The notes: a model not told the origin generated them from the sequence alone. A stretch of DNA of 26,945 bases from DATFPQ01 sp035264765 (GCA_035264765.1 DATFPQ010000214.1:1-26945); one strand, 5' to 3'. Counted from the first letter of the stretch, positions 15,254 through 23,636 are shown. Program-made: numbers and translations.

Positions 15254-16345
15254 TCAGCCGACGTCGGACCGCCGGGCGATCGTGGCGGTGGCCCGGCGCA
15301 CCGCCTGCGGTGGGACGTCCGCCACGAGGTCGCCGAGGAAGCCGTACCGGCGGGCCCAGTGCGCCGCCGACCCCGTGCTGCGACCGCGCGTGCGGTGCCA
15401 CCAGTCCGCGACGTCGCCCCAGCCCGGCGCGGCCAGCGAGCCGCCCACCTGCTGCACGGCCAGGGCAGCGGCCAGGTTCGCGAAGCCCAGCCGTTCCACC
15501 AGCGGCCAGCCGGCCAGCGTGCCGGTGATGACGGCCGCCGCGAAGACGTCCCCGGCACCGGTGGGGTCGAGCGCGTTCACGGGCAGCGCGGGGACCCACT
15601 CCTCCTCGCCGGTGAGCGAGTCCACCGCCAGCGCTCCGTGCGCCCCCGCCGTCACGACGGCGAGCGGCACCAGGTCCGCCAGGGCGTAGAGCGCCGCCCA
15701 CGGGTCGTCGGTGCGGGTGTAGGCCATCGCCTCCGCGCTGTTGGGCAGGAACGCGTGGCAGCCCGCGAGCTGGTCGAGCAGCCCCTGCGACCACGACCCG
15801 GAGGCGTCCCAGCCGGTGTCGGCGAACAGCAGCGTCCCCGCCTTGCGCGCCTGCTCCACCCACGGGCCGACCTCGTGCCCGAGGCTCACCAGAGTCGCGC
15901 GGGCCGGCGGCGGGTCGCCGATCATCTCGCTGGCGCTCTGCGGCGGCGCGTGCCCGTGGGTCACCATCGACCGGTCGCGCTCGACCGACATCGACACGGT
16001 CACCGGCGAGTGCCAGCCGTCGTACCGTCGCGAGCAGGACAGGTCGACCCCCTCCTGCTCGGAGAGGGTGGTCCAGCTGAAGTCGCCGTAGGAGTCGTCG
16101 CCGAACGCCGCCGCCAGCGACGTGTGCAGGCCGAGCCGGCTCGCCGCGATCGCGACGTTGGCGACACCGCCCGGGCACGACCCCATGCCGTCGCACCAGA
16201 CCTCGGTGCCGGCTGCGGGCAGTTGCGGCAGACCGGTGAAGATGAGGTCGAAGAAGACGGTGCCTGACAGGAACAGGTCGCACCCGGCCTCCGCACCCCG
16301 CACCGCCGCCAGCGGGTCGAAGCGCTGGGCGGACTGCTGGGCCAT
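15254..16345 (-). CDS. PfkB-family carbohydrate kinase
   Basis: 363 aa from the ATG at 16345, with GGAGG 9 nt upstream. Ribokinase-fold enzyme that phosphorylates a sugar or sugar derivative with ATP. The N-terminal substrate region has LFLSGTVFFDLIFTGLP and CPGGVANVAIAASRLGLHTS (PfkB signature 1 region). Middle: LPNSAEAMAYT and VVTAGAHGALAV. The C-terminal signature 2 is NALDPTGAGDVFAAAVITG, with the catalytic Asp in GAGD. It is divergent from a GH4 glycosidase gene by 38 bp and is in the same cassette as a sugar ABC importer, so it probably phosphorylates a hexose (or amino sugar) released by that system. Its exact substrate is unknown. Confidence 0.9.
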   Translation of the reverse strand: MAQQSAQRFDPLAAVRGAEAGCDLFLSGTVFFDLIFTGLPQLPAAGTEVWCDGMGSCPGGVANVAIAASRLGLHTSLAAAFGDDSYGDFSWTTLSEQEGVDLSCSRRYDGWHSPVTVSMSVERDRSMVTHGHAPPQSASEMIGDPPPARATLVSLGHEVGPWVEQARKAGTLLFADTGWDASGSWSQGLLDQLAGCHAFLPNSAEAMAYTRTDDPWAALYALADLVPLAVVTAGAHGALAVDSLTGEEEWVPALPVNALDPTGAGDVFAAAVITGTLAGWPLVERLGFANLAAALAVQQVGGSLAAPGWGDVADWWHRTRGRSTGSAAHWARRYGFLGDLVADVPPQAVRRATATIARRSDVG

Positions 16346-16383
16346 GGCTGCGGGCCTCCGATCCGGAAGGGAGGATTGCGTCC
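16346..16383. promoter_or_regulatory. Very short divergent intergenic region (PfkB kinase / GH4)
   Basis: Only 38 bp separate the two start codons, and both ribosome sites (GGAGG on each strand) lie in it. A small inverted repeat, TCCG-ATC-CGGA, spans 16357-16367. There is no room for two full promoters here, so at least one must lie in the opposite coding sequence. Confidence 0.45.
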
Positions 16384-17724
16384 GTGCGCCTGACGATCCT
16401 AGGTGGTGGCGGGTTCCGCGTACCGCTGGTCCACCGTGCTCTGCGCGGTCCGGACGGCGACCGGCTGGTCGACGAGGTGGTCCTGCACGACACCGACCCG
16501 TTGCGGCTGCGCGCCATCACCAACGTTCTGCGGGCGGGTGGGCCGGGGGGTCCGACGATCCGCGTGGCGACGTCGCTCGACGACGCCCTGCGCGGCGCCG
16601 ACGTCGTGTTCTCCGCCGTGCGGGTCGGGGGCACGGCCGGGCGGGTCGCCGACGAGCGGGTGGCACTGGCCGCCGGTGTGCTCGGTCAGGAGACGACCGG
16701 GCCGGGCGGTGTCGCCTACGCCCTGCGCAGCCTGCCGTTCGCCACCGACCTGGCCCGGCGGGTCGCCGACGTCGCGCCGGCCGCTTGGGTCGTGAACTTC
16801 ACCAACCCGGCGGGCATGGTGACGGCGGCGATGCAGCACGTGCTGGGCGAGCGCGTGGTGGGCATCTGCGACTCCCCGACCGGGCTGGTTCGCCGGGTGG
16901 CGCGCGCGTGCGGCGTCGACCCGGACGCGCCGGGCGTCGTGGCGGACTACGCGGGCCTGAACCACCTCGGCTGGCTGCGGTCCCTGATGGTGGACGGCGA
17001 AGACCGGCTGCCGGCGCTGCTGCACGACGACCGCGCGTTGGCGGGGTTCGAGGAGGGCCGGCTGTTCGGCGGAGACCTGTTGCGCCTGCTTGCATCCGTG
17101 CCCAACGAGTACCTCTTCTACTACTACTCGACCCGTGAGGCCGTGGCCGCGATGCGCGCCGCCGAGCGGACCCGCGGTGAGTCGATCGTCGAGCAGCAGG
17201 CGAAGCTGTACCCGCGACTGGCCCAGGCCGGTGCCGACGCGTTCGCCCTCTGGGACGCCGCGCGCCTCGAGCGCGAGCAGGGCTACCTCGCCGAGGCCCG
17301 CCAAGAGGGCATGGAGCGCGACGAGGACGACCTGGCGGGCGGCGGTTACGAGCAGGTGGCGCTGGCGGTGATGCGGGCACTGGTGACGGACGTCCCCGCC
17401 GAGCTCATCCTCAACGTGCGCAACGGGTCCACGCTGGCGCAGCTGCCGCCCGAGGCCGTCGTCGAGGTGCCGGCGCGAGTGGACGCGCGGGGCGTGCACC
17501 CGCACACGGCCGCGCCCTTCGACGCGCACCAGCTGGGCCTGGTGAGCTCGCTGCGAGCGGTCGAGACCGCCACGCTCCAGGCGGCGGCCACGGGGTCCCG
17601 GTCGGCCGCGCTGCGCGCTCTGACGATGCACCCTCTCGTCGACTCCGCCGCGGTGGCGCGCACGCTGCTCGACGGCTACCTCGCCGCCCACGAGGAGCTG
17701 CGGCGCCTGCTGGTCCGGCCGTAA
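16384..17724 (+). CDS. Glycoside hydrolase family 4 enzyme (6-phospho-beta-glucosidase type)
   Basis: 446 aa from the GTG at 16384; GGAGG lies 9 nt upstream. GH4 enzymes use NAD+ and a divalent metal to cleave glycosides by a redox-elimination route. Seen: NAD-binding MRLTILGGGGFRVPLVHRAL; DEVVLHDTD; VGGTAGRVADERVAL; VVNFTNPAGMVTAAM; metal-ligand Cys in VVGICDSPTGLVRR; GLNHLGWLRSL with the metal-ligand His. The length is normal for the family. It points away from the PfkB gene and toward the solute-binding protein gene, from which it is separated by a strong bidirectional hairpin. Members act on 6-phospho- or free alpha- or beta-glycosides; which applies here is not decided. In the cassette it would split the imported oligosaccharide. 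Confidence 0.9.
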   Translation: MRLTILGGGGFRVPLVHRALRGPDGDRLVDEVVLHDTDPLRLRAITNVLRAGGPGGPTIRVATSLDDALRGADVVFSAVRVGGTAGRVADERVALAAGVLGQETTGPGGVAYALRSLPFATDLARRVADVAPAAWVVNFTNPAGMVTAAMQHVLGERVVGICDSPTGLVRRVARACGVDPDAPGVVADYAGLNHLGWLRSLMVDGEDRLPALLHDDRALAGFEEGRLFGGDLLRLLASVPNEYLFYYYSTREAVAAMRAAERTRGESIVEQQAKLYPRLAQAGADAFALWDAARLEREQGYLAEARQEGMERDEDDLAGGGYEQVALAVMRALVTDVPAELILNVRNGSTLAQLPPEAVVEVPARVDARGVHPHTAAPFDAHQLGLVSSLRAVETATLQAAATGSRSAALRALTMHPLVDSAAVARTLLDGYLAAHEELRRLLVRP

Positions 17725-17742
17725 GGGGGCAGATCGGCGTTC

Positions 17743-17784
17743 TCGTGGCAACCAGCTCCGTTGCAGGGACGCTGGTTGCCACGA
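17743..17784. terminator. Bidirectional terminator between GH4 and solute-binding protein genes
   Basis: TCGTGGCAACCAGC (17743-17756) and its exact complement (17771-17784) form a perfect 14-bp stem with a 14-nt loop, midway between two convergent genes. There is no U-tract. Confidence 0.7.
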
Positions 17785-17802
17785 TGGCGCCTCGCACGCG
17801 CC

Positions 17803-19137
17803 CTACTTGATCGCCTCGTTGGCGTCGTCCTGCGCCTTCTGCAGCCCAGGGCCGACGGGCGTGCGCCCGGCGAAGATCTCCTTGAAGGTCGGCGCGTAGG
17901 CGTTGGCGCCGTCGCCGAACTTCGGGCCGAACGGCGGCTGGATGGTCTTCGTGCCGCCGGCCTCACCGAAGGCCGAGGTGTCGACGCCCTGCTTCTTCCA
18001 GAAGTCGTAGTAGGCCTGCTGCGCGTCGGTCACCGCGGGGAGGGCGGCACCGGACGACCCCACGAAGGACGCCCCCTCGGTAGAACCCAGCCACTTCAGC
18101 ACCTTCAGCGTGGCGTCCTTGCGGGGCGTCTTGGCGTTGCCGGCGGCGATGACGCTGTTGACCACGCTGACCCGGCCCGCGGGACCCTCCGGCAGCGGCG
18201 CGACCGCCCAGCCGAACTTCGCGCCGTCCGCGACGTTCTTCAGGTTGTAGGTGCCGCTCTGGAACAGCGCCATCTTGCCCTGCAGGAACTTGTCGCGGCT
18301 GAAGTCGCCGTTGTCGTTGGTGTCGGCGGCGGAAGGCGCGACGTGGTGCTTGTTGATCAGGTCGGTGATGTACTGGAACGCCTGCTGGCCCTTCGTGTCC
18401 GCGAAGACGAAGCTCCCGTCCGGCGCCTGCATCTGGCCGCCGTTCGACCCGACGAAGTTCCAGTAGATCGCCTGCAGGTCGTTGCCCGCGTTGTACCCGT
18501 ACTGCGTGACTTTGCTGCCGTCGAAGCCGGACTGGTCGCCGGTGCGTCCCGCGCTGTCCTTCGTCAGCTTCTTCGCGGCCGGCAGCAGCGTGTCGCTGGC
18601 CCCCTCGGAGGGGTCCCAGCGCAGCTTCGCCGGGTCGACTCCGGCCTTGGTGACGAGGTCCTTGTTGTAGAACACCGCGATCCGTCCGTCGGTCAGCGCG
18701 GGGACGCCCCACAGCTTGCCGTTGCGGGTGTACTGCTCCACCGCCGCCGGAACCCAGCCCGACTTCTCGTCGCCGAGGGCGCTGCCGACGTCGATCAGCG
18801 CGCCGCTGTCGGCCAGCGCGCCGAACGGGGTGGTGTTGGTCCAGAAGATGTCATCGACCGTGCCGCTGGAGACGTCGAGCGGCAGCTTGGTGAAGTAGTC
18901 GGCGAACGGGACGAGGTTCAGCTTCACCGTGATGTCGGGGTTGGCCTTGGTGAACGCCGCGAACGACTGCTCGTAGGCCTTGGCCACCTGGTCGTCCCAG
19001 ATCCGCACGGTGACGGTGGTCTTGCCGCCGCTCGACTGCTGCGCCGCGTCGCCGCCACCCGACGACGAGGGCGAGCAGGCGGCGGCACCCAACGCCAGCA
19101 GGGTGGTGGCCGCGACGGCAGCGAGTCGGGATCTCAT
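17803..19137 (-). CDS. Sugar ABC transporter solute-binding lipoprotein
   Basis: 444 aa from the ATG at 19137 with GAGG 6 nt upstream. The N-terminus is a lipoprotein signal: MRSRLAAVAATTLLALGAAA then Cys21, followed by a Ser/Gly-rich spacer. From about residue 40 it is a family 1 extracellular solute-binding protein: VTVRIWDDQVAKAYEQSFAA, NPDITVKLNLVPFADYFTKL, DDIFWTNT, GKLWGVPALTDGRIAVFYNK, FLQGKMALFQSGTYNL. It captures an oligosaccharide outside the membrane and delivers it to the two permeases encoded just upstream (8 nt gap). It is the last gene of a metG-tatD-permease-permease-lipoprotein run. Ligand unknown; an oligosaccharide split by the GH4 enzyme is inferred. Confidence 0.93.
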   Translation of the reverse strand: MRSRLAAVAATTLLALGAAACSPSSSGGGDAAQQSSGGKTTVTVRIWDDQVAKAYEQSFAAFTKANPDITVKLNLVPFADYFTKLPLDVSSGTVDDIFWTNTTPFGALADSGALIDVGSALGDEKSGWVPAAVEQYTRNGKLWGVPALTDGRIAVFYNKDLVTKAGVDPAKLRWDPSEGASDTLLPAAKKLTKDSAGRTGDQSGFDGSKVTQYGYNAGNDLQAIYWNFVGSNGGQMQAPDGSFVFADTKGQQAFQYITDLINKHHVAPSAADTNDNGDFSRDKFLQGKMALFQSGTYNLKNVADGAKFGWAVAPLPEGPAGRVSVVNSVIAAGNAKTPRKDATLKVLKWLGSTEGASFVGSSGAALPAVTDAQQAYYDFWKKQGVDTSAFGEAGGTKTIQPPFGPKFGDGANAYAPTFKEIFAGRTPVGPGLQKAQDDANEAIK

Positions 19138-19145
19138 GGCGAGCC

Positions 19146-19982
19146 TCACTTGAATCCGGTGATGGTGATGGAGCGGACGACGTGGCGTTGGAACACCAGG
19201 AACAGGAGGAGCAGCGGGACGATGGCCACCGTGGTGGCGGCCATCACGAGGGTCCAGTTGCCGTTGTACTGCGACTGCAGGTTCGCCGTCGCAAGGGTGA
19301 GCGTCTGCCACTTCGGACCGCTGGTGATGACCAGGGGCCACAGGAAGTTGTTCCAGTGCGACACGACCGTGATGATCGTGAGCGTCGCGAGAATCGGCCG
19401 GCTCACCGGGACGACGACGTGCCACAGCACCTGGAGGGTGTTGCAGCCGTCCAGGCGGGCGGCGCTGACCAAGTCCTCGGGGATGCCGCGGAAGTACTCG
19501 CGGAGAAGGAAGATGGCGTACGGCGAGCCGAAGACCTGGGGCAGCACGAGAGCCCAGAAGGTGTTCCGCAGCCCGGCCGCCGTGAACATGGCGTAGAGCG
19601 GGATGATGGTCACCACCGCCGGCACCATGAGCGTCGCGAGGTACACCCAGAACAGGACCTCCCGGCCGGGGAAGCGCAGCCGGGCGAAGGCGTAGGCCGC
19701 AAGCACCGAGAAGGCCAGCTGGCCGACGAGGACCACGGCGACGACCTGAGCCGTGACGACGACCGGCGACACGAAGTCGTAGCGGCCGCCGAACAGCTCG
19801 GTGAAGTTCGAGAGCGTCACGGGGGCCGGCGGTGACAGCGGGGTCTGCGAGGCGAACTGTTGCGGGCTCTTCAGCGCCGTCATCAGGCTGAGCAGGAACG
19901 GTGCGACGGTGACCACCGCTCCCACGAGCAGCAGGAGGTACGCCGCGAGGTCCGCGACCCGCCGGCGAAGGCTGGCGCTCAC
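19146..19982 (-). CDS. Sugar ABC transporter permease, MalG-type
   Basis: 278 aa from a GTG that overlaps the stop of the MalF-type permease by four bases (GTGA). About six hydrophobic segments, the first LAAYLLLLVGAVVTVAPFLL. The periplasmic loop after it carries ALKSPQQFASQTPLSPPAP, typical of MalG-type proteins. The cytoplasmic EAA loop that docks the ATPase is SAARLDGCNTLQVLWHVVVP. Terminal RSITITGFK matches the common end of sugar permeases (G-x-x-K). It forms the channel with the neighbouring permease. No ATPase gene is in the cassette. Confidence 0.94.
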   Translation of the reverse strand: MSASLRRRVADLAAYLLLLVGAVVTVAPFLLSLMTALKSPQQFASQTPLSPPAPVTLSNFTELFGGRYDFVSPVVVTAQVVAVVLVGQLAFSVLAAYAFARLRFPGREVLFWVYLATLMVPAVVTIIPLYAMFTAAGLRNTFWALVLPQVFGSPYAIFLLREYFRGIPEDLVSAARLDGCNTLQVLWHVVVPVSRPILATLTIITVVSHWNNFLWPLVITSGPKWQTLTLATANLQSQYNGNWTLVMAATTVAIVPLLLLFLVFQRHVVRSITITGFK

Positions 19983-20917
19983 GTCGACAGGTCGTACGTC
20001 GTGCGCCGGCTGAACCAGCGCTGCTGGACGACCGTGATGACGACGAGCAGCACGAACAGCAGCAATGCCATGACCGCGGCCTGGCCGATCTGCCGCGACT
20101 GGAACGCCTGGTAGTAGATCCGGCCGGCGACGACATCCGTCACGCCCTGCGGGCCGCCCTGCGGCGTCAGCGCGTAGATGGAGTCGAACACCTGGAAGCT
20201 GCTGATGACGCCGGTCACCAGCACGAAGAAGGTCGTCGGGCGCAGCAGCGGGAGCTTGATCCGCCAGAACGTCTGCCAGGCGTTGGCACCGTCGATCCGT
20301 GCGGCCTCCAGCAGGTGGGTGGGGATCGACGTCAGGCCCGCGACGAAGAACAGCGTGACGTACCCGACCTGGGTCCAGATGGTGACGGCCGCGACGGAGG
20401 GCAGCGCCAGCGCAGGGTCCGCGAGCCACTCGATGCGACGGCCGATCAGGGCGTTCAGCGCGCCGTCGGTCGGCGACAGGATCCAGCGCCACACCACCCC
20501 GAGGACGAGCGGCGCGCAGATCCAGGGCAGTACGTACAGCACCCGAAGCACCGACGAGCCGGGCAGGCCGCGGGTCAGCAGCGTCGCGGCGAACAGCCCG
20601 AGCCCGGTCTGCAGCGGGATGACGAGCACGACGAACACGGCCGTGATGAGCAACGAGCGCGCGAACTGCCCGTCCGAGAGCACCTGCCGGAAGTTGTCCA
20701 GCCCGGCGAACTTGACCGGCGAGATCAGGTCCCAGCGGTTCAGCGACAGCCAGACCACGACGAGGATCGGCAGCACCAGGAAGGTCGTGATGCCGAACAG
20801 GCTCGGCGCCAGGAGGGCGTAGGCGGTGCCCGTCTCCCGGCGACGGCGGCGCGCGGCGGCGTCGGACGACGCCGTGCTGGACCGTGCGGCACTGGACTGC
20901 GCGGTGTCGGCGACCAC
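19979..20917 (-). CDS. Sugar ABC transporter permease, MalF-type
   Basis: 312 aa. The GTG at 20917 follows the tatD stop codon (20920-20918) with no gap; GGAGG inside the end of tatD serves as ribosome site. The N-terminal Ala/Ser/Arg-rich tail is cytoplasmic. Six hydrophobic segments follow, starting YALLAPSLFGITTFLVLPIL. LNRWDLISPVKFAGLDNFRQ is the usual loop of MalF/UgpA-type permeases. The EAA motif is LEAARIDGANAWQTFWRIKL. It pairs with the MalG-type permease encoded next. Direct abutment to a housekeeping gene is unusual for a carbon-source transporter. Confidence 0.94.
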   Translation of the reverse strand: MVADTAQSSAARSSTASSDAAARRRRRETGTAYALLAPSLFGITTFLVLPILVVVWLSLNRWDLISPVKFAGLDNFRQVLSDGQFARSLLITAVFVVLVIPLQTGLGLFAATLLTRGLPGSSVLRVLYVLPWICAPLVLGVVWRWILSPTDGALNALIGRRIEWLADPALALPSVAAVTIWTQVGYVTLFFVAGLTSIPTHLLEAARIDGANAWQTFWRIKLPLLRPTTFFVLVTGVISSFQVFDSIYALTPQGGPQGVTDVVAGRIYYQAFQSRQIGQAAVMALLLFVLLVVITVVQQRWFSRRTTYDLST

Positions 20918-21805
20918 CTAGTCCTCCCAGGAACCGTAGAGGTGCGCAGAGGTGGCGGACAGCGCCGAGCACAGCGTCGGGACGTCGACCGCGAGCGTCT
21001 GCGCCATCGCCCGGACGGTGAGCGGCACCAGGTAGCTGGCGTTGGTGCGCCCCCGGTACGGGGTCGGCGTCAGGTACGGCGCGTCGGTCTCGACCTGGAG
21101 CCGGTCCAGCGGCGTCACCGCAAGCGCGTCCCGCAGGCCGTGGGCGTTCTTGAAGGTGACGGTCCCGGCGAACGACAGGTAGAACCCGCGCTCCACGCAC
21201 GCACGCGCGAACTCGGCGTCCCCGCTGAAGCAGTGGAACACCGTGCGCTCGGGTGCGCCCTCGTCGTCCAGCACCCGCAGGACGTCGGCGTGGGCGTCCC
21301 GGTCATGGATCTGCAGCGTGCGGTCGAGCCGCTTGGCCAGCCGGATGTGCCACCGGAACGACTCCTCCTGCACCGCCCGGCCCTGCGGCCCGGTCCGGTA
21401 GAAGTCGAGCCCCGTCTCGCCCACCACCCGGATCCGCGGCCGGGTCGCCAGTTCGGTGATCTCCGCGTAGGCGGCCTCGAGGGTGCCGTGCTGGGCCAGC
21501 CGCGGCGCCTCGTTCGGGTGCAGGGCCACGCCGCCGAGCAGACCGCGATGCTCGCGGACCAGGTCCACCGTCAGCCGAGCACTCGGCAGGTCGCAGCCGA
21601 TCTGCACGGCCCGCGCCACGTTCACCGACGCCGCTTGGTCCAGCAGCCGGCTGAGGCTGGGCTCACCATTGGGCTCACCATCGCGGTCGCCGTGGTAAGG
21701 CCACGCCTCCCGGGTGTCGCCGGGGATGTCCAGGTGCGTGTGGTCGTCGACCACCGGCAGGGGCAGCGGGTCGGGCAGCGGCGGCCGCTGCGTCCGTTCG
21801 CTCAC
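20918..21805 (-). CDS. tatD: TatD-family metal-dependent hydrolase/DNase
   Basis: 295 aa from the GTG at 21805, with GGAGG 5 nt upstream. TIM-barrel amidohydrolase-like nuclease. Metal ligands visible: VVDDHTHLD (His-x-His), VGETGLDFYRTGPQ (Glu), LQIHDRDAHADVL (His), VFHCFSGDAEFA (His) and QVETDAPYLTPTPYRGRTN (Asp). TatD proteins are 3'-5' exonucleases linked to DNA repair and turnover. The gene lies 22 nt after metG on the same strand, as in most actinobacteria. In many of them rpfB then rsmA follow; here a sugar permease gene follows directly. Confidence 0.95.
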   Translation of the reverse strand: MSERTQRPPLPDPLPLPVVDDHTHLDIPGDTREAWPYHGDRDGEPNGEPSLSRLLDQAASVNVARAVQIGCDLPSARLTVDLVREHRGLLGGVALHPNEAPRLAQHGTLEAAYAEITELATRPRIRVVGETGLDFYRTGPQGRAVQEESFRWHIRLAKRLDRTLQIHDRDAHADVLRVLDDEGAPERTVFHCFSGDAEFARACVERGFYLSFAGTVTFKNAHGLRDALAVTPLDRLQVETDAPYLTPTPYRGRTNASYLVPLTVRAMAQTLAVDVPTLCSALSATSAHLYGSWED

Positions 21806-21827
21806 GAGCGCCTCCGGCGCACCGCCG

Positions 21828-23630
21828 TCACGAGGCCGCGCCGTCCGAGAGCCGCTCCAGCTCTTCCGTGACGACGGAGGGGTCGAGCTTGGTGAAGATC
21901 GGCGTCGGCTTGCCCACCGGCGTCCCCGGAACGATGGGCACTGACTCCCAGCGCGGGAAGGCCGAGTAGTCGCCCGTCAGCGTCGGGTACGACGGGCCGC
22001 CGTCCAGGTCCTCGACCACGCGGATCTCGGGCATGGGCGACACGATGCCGGTGCCGCCCATCACCTCGTGCACGGTCTGCGCGCTGAACGGCAGGAACGG
22101 CGCGAGCAGGGTGCGGCAGTCGCTGATCGCCTGCGCCGCGACGTGCAGCACCGTCCCCATCCGCTCGCGGTCTTCCTTCAGCTTCCACGGCGCCTGTTCG
22201 GACAGGTAGACGTTGACCGCGCTCACGACACGCATCGCCTCGGAGAGGGCCTGCTTCTGGCGGTGCTGCTCGATCAGGTCGCCGACGAGCGGGAACGCCG
22301 TCGTGCCCGTCAGCTCGAGCAGCGCGCGGTCGTCGGCGGTCAGCGCCCCGGCCGCGGGGATCTCGCCGATGTTCTTGGCGATCAGGTTGGCCGTCCGGTT
22401 GACCAGGTTGCCCCATCCGGCCACCAGCTCGTCATTGGTGCGGCGGACGAACTCGGCCCAGGTGAAGTCGGTGTCCTGGTTCTCCGGCCCGGCCGCGGAG
22501 ATGAAGTACCGCAGGGCGTCCGGCTGGTAGCGGGACAGGACGTCCCGGACGTAGATGACCACGCCCCTGCTGGACGAGAACTGCCGGCCCTCCATGGTGA
22601 GGAACTCGCTGCTGACCACCTCGGTGGGCAGGTTCAGCGAGCCGTACTCCCCCGGCTTACCACCGTTGTCGCCGCGACCGTCGTAGCCGAGCAGCTCGGC
22701 CGGCCAGATCTGCGAGTGGAAAGTGATGTTGTCCTTGCCCATGAAGTAGTACGACAGCGCCTGCGGGTCGTTCCACCACTGCCGCCAGGCGTCCGGGTCG
22801 CCGGTTCGGCGAGCCCACTCGATGGACGCCGACAGGTAGCCGACGACGGCGTCGAACCAGACGTACAGCCGCTTGGTCGGCTCGTCCCGCCAGCCCTCGA
22901 GCGGCACCGGAATGCCCCAGTCGATGTCGCGGGTCATCGCCCGGGGACGCACGTCCTCGAGCAGGTTCTGGCTGAACTTGATCACGTTGGGGCGCCAGGT
23001 GCCGGTCGCGGCGCGCCCGTCCAACCACTCCTTCAGCGCCCCGGCCAGCGCGGGGAGGTCCAGGAAGAAGTGTTGGGTCTCGACGAACTCCGGCGTCTCC
23101 CCGTTGATCCGGCTGCGCGGGTTGATCAGGTCGGTCGGGTCGAGCTGGTTGCCACAGTTGTCGCACTGGTCGCCGCGGGCGGAGTCGTAGCCGCAGATCG
23201 GGCAGGTGCCCTCGATGAAGCGGTCGGGGAGGGTACGGCCGGTGGACGGCGAGATGGCGCCCTTCGTCGTCCGCTCGATCATGTAGCCGTTGCGGTACAC
23301 GCCGAGGAAGAGCTCCTGTGCCACGGCGTGGTGGTTGCGCGTCGTGGTCCGGGTGAACAGGTCGTAGGAGAGCCCCAGCGCGTGCAGGTCCTCCACGATC
23401 ATCCGGTTGTACCGGTCGGCCAGCTCGCGCGGTGTCACGCCCTCGGCCTCCGCCTGCACCAGGATCGGCGTGCCGTGCTCGTCCGTGCCGCTGACCATCA
23501 GGACGTCGTGCCCGCGCATCCGCATGTACCGGCTGAAGACGTCGGAGGGGACGCCGAAGCCGGCGACGTGGCCGATGTGGCGCGGGCCGTTGGCGTACGG
23601 CCACGCGACCGCGGACAGGACGTGCGTCAT
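21828..23630 (-). CDS. metG: Methionyl-tRNA synthetase
   Basis: 600 aa, without a C-terminal tRNA-binding extension. Charges tRNA-Met with methionine. Class I signature 1 is AVAWPYANGPRHIGHVAG (HIGH). The zinc-binding insert has CPICGYDSARGDQCDNCGNQ (four Cys). VWFDAVVGYLSASIEWA and MGKDNITFHSQIWPAELLGY line the active site. The KMSKS loop is present as EGRQFSSSRGVVIYV, a form usual for actinobacterial MetG. The C-terminal anticodon-binding helices contain EQAPWKLKEDRERM. The ATG at 23630 has no clear ribosome site but a TACGCT -10 box ends 6 nt upstream, so the message may be leaderless. Confidence 0.97.
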   Translation of the reverse strand: MTHVLSAVAWPYANGPRHIGHVAGFGVPSDVFSRYMRMRGHDVLMVSGTDEHGTPILVQAEAEGVTPRELADRYNRMIVEDLHALGLSYDLFTRTTTRNHHAVAQELFLGVYRNGYMIERTTKGAISPSTGRTLPDRFIEGTCPICGYDSARGDQCDNCGNQLDPTDLINPRSRINGETPEFVETQHFFLDLPALAGALKEWLDGRAATGTWRPNVIKFSQNLLEDVRPRAMTRDIDWGIPVPLEGWRDEPTKRLYVWFDAVVGYLSASIEWARRTGDPDAWRQWWNDPQALSYYFMGKDNITFHSQIWPAELLGYDGRGDNGGKPGEYGSLNLPTEVVSSEFLTMEGRQFSSSRGVVIYVRDVLSRYQPDALRYFISAAGPENQDTDFTWAEFVRRTNDELVAGWGNLVNRTANLIAKNIGEIPAAGALTADDRALLELTGTTAFPLVGDLIEQHRQKQALSEAMRVVSAVNVYLSEQAPWKLKEDRERMGTVLHVAAQAISDCRTLLAPFLPFSAQTVHEVMGGTGIVSPMPEIRVVEDLDGGPSYPTLTGDYSAFPRWESVPIVPGTPVGKPTPIFTKLDPSVVTEELERLSDGAAS

Positions 23631-23636
23631 GGCCTC

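Noticed and set aside
10974..15689. A plus-strand open frame of more than 1500 codons
   Set aside because: It lies antisense to comB, the ABC-F gene, ispE, rsmA and the PfkB gene, all with clear family motifs; its product is low-complexity Arg/Pro/Gln-rich sequence. Long antisense frames are common in very GC-rich DNA.
17743..17784. Perfect 14-bp inverted repeat as a mobile element end
   Set aside because: The arms are only 14 nt apart, between convergent genes, with no transposase or target duplication; a bidirectional terminator explains it.
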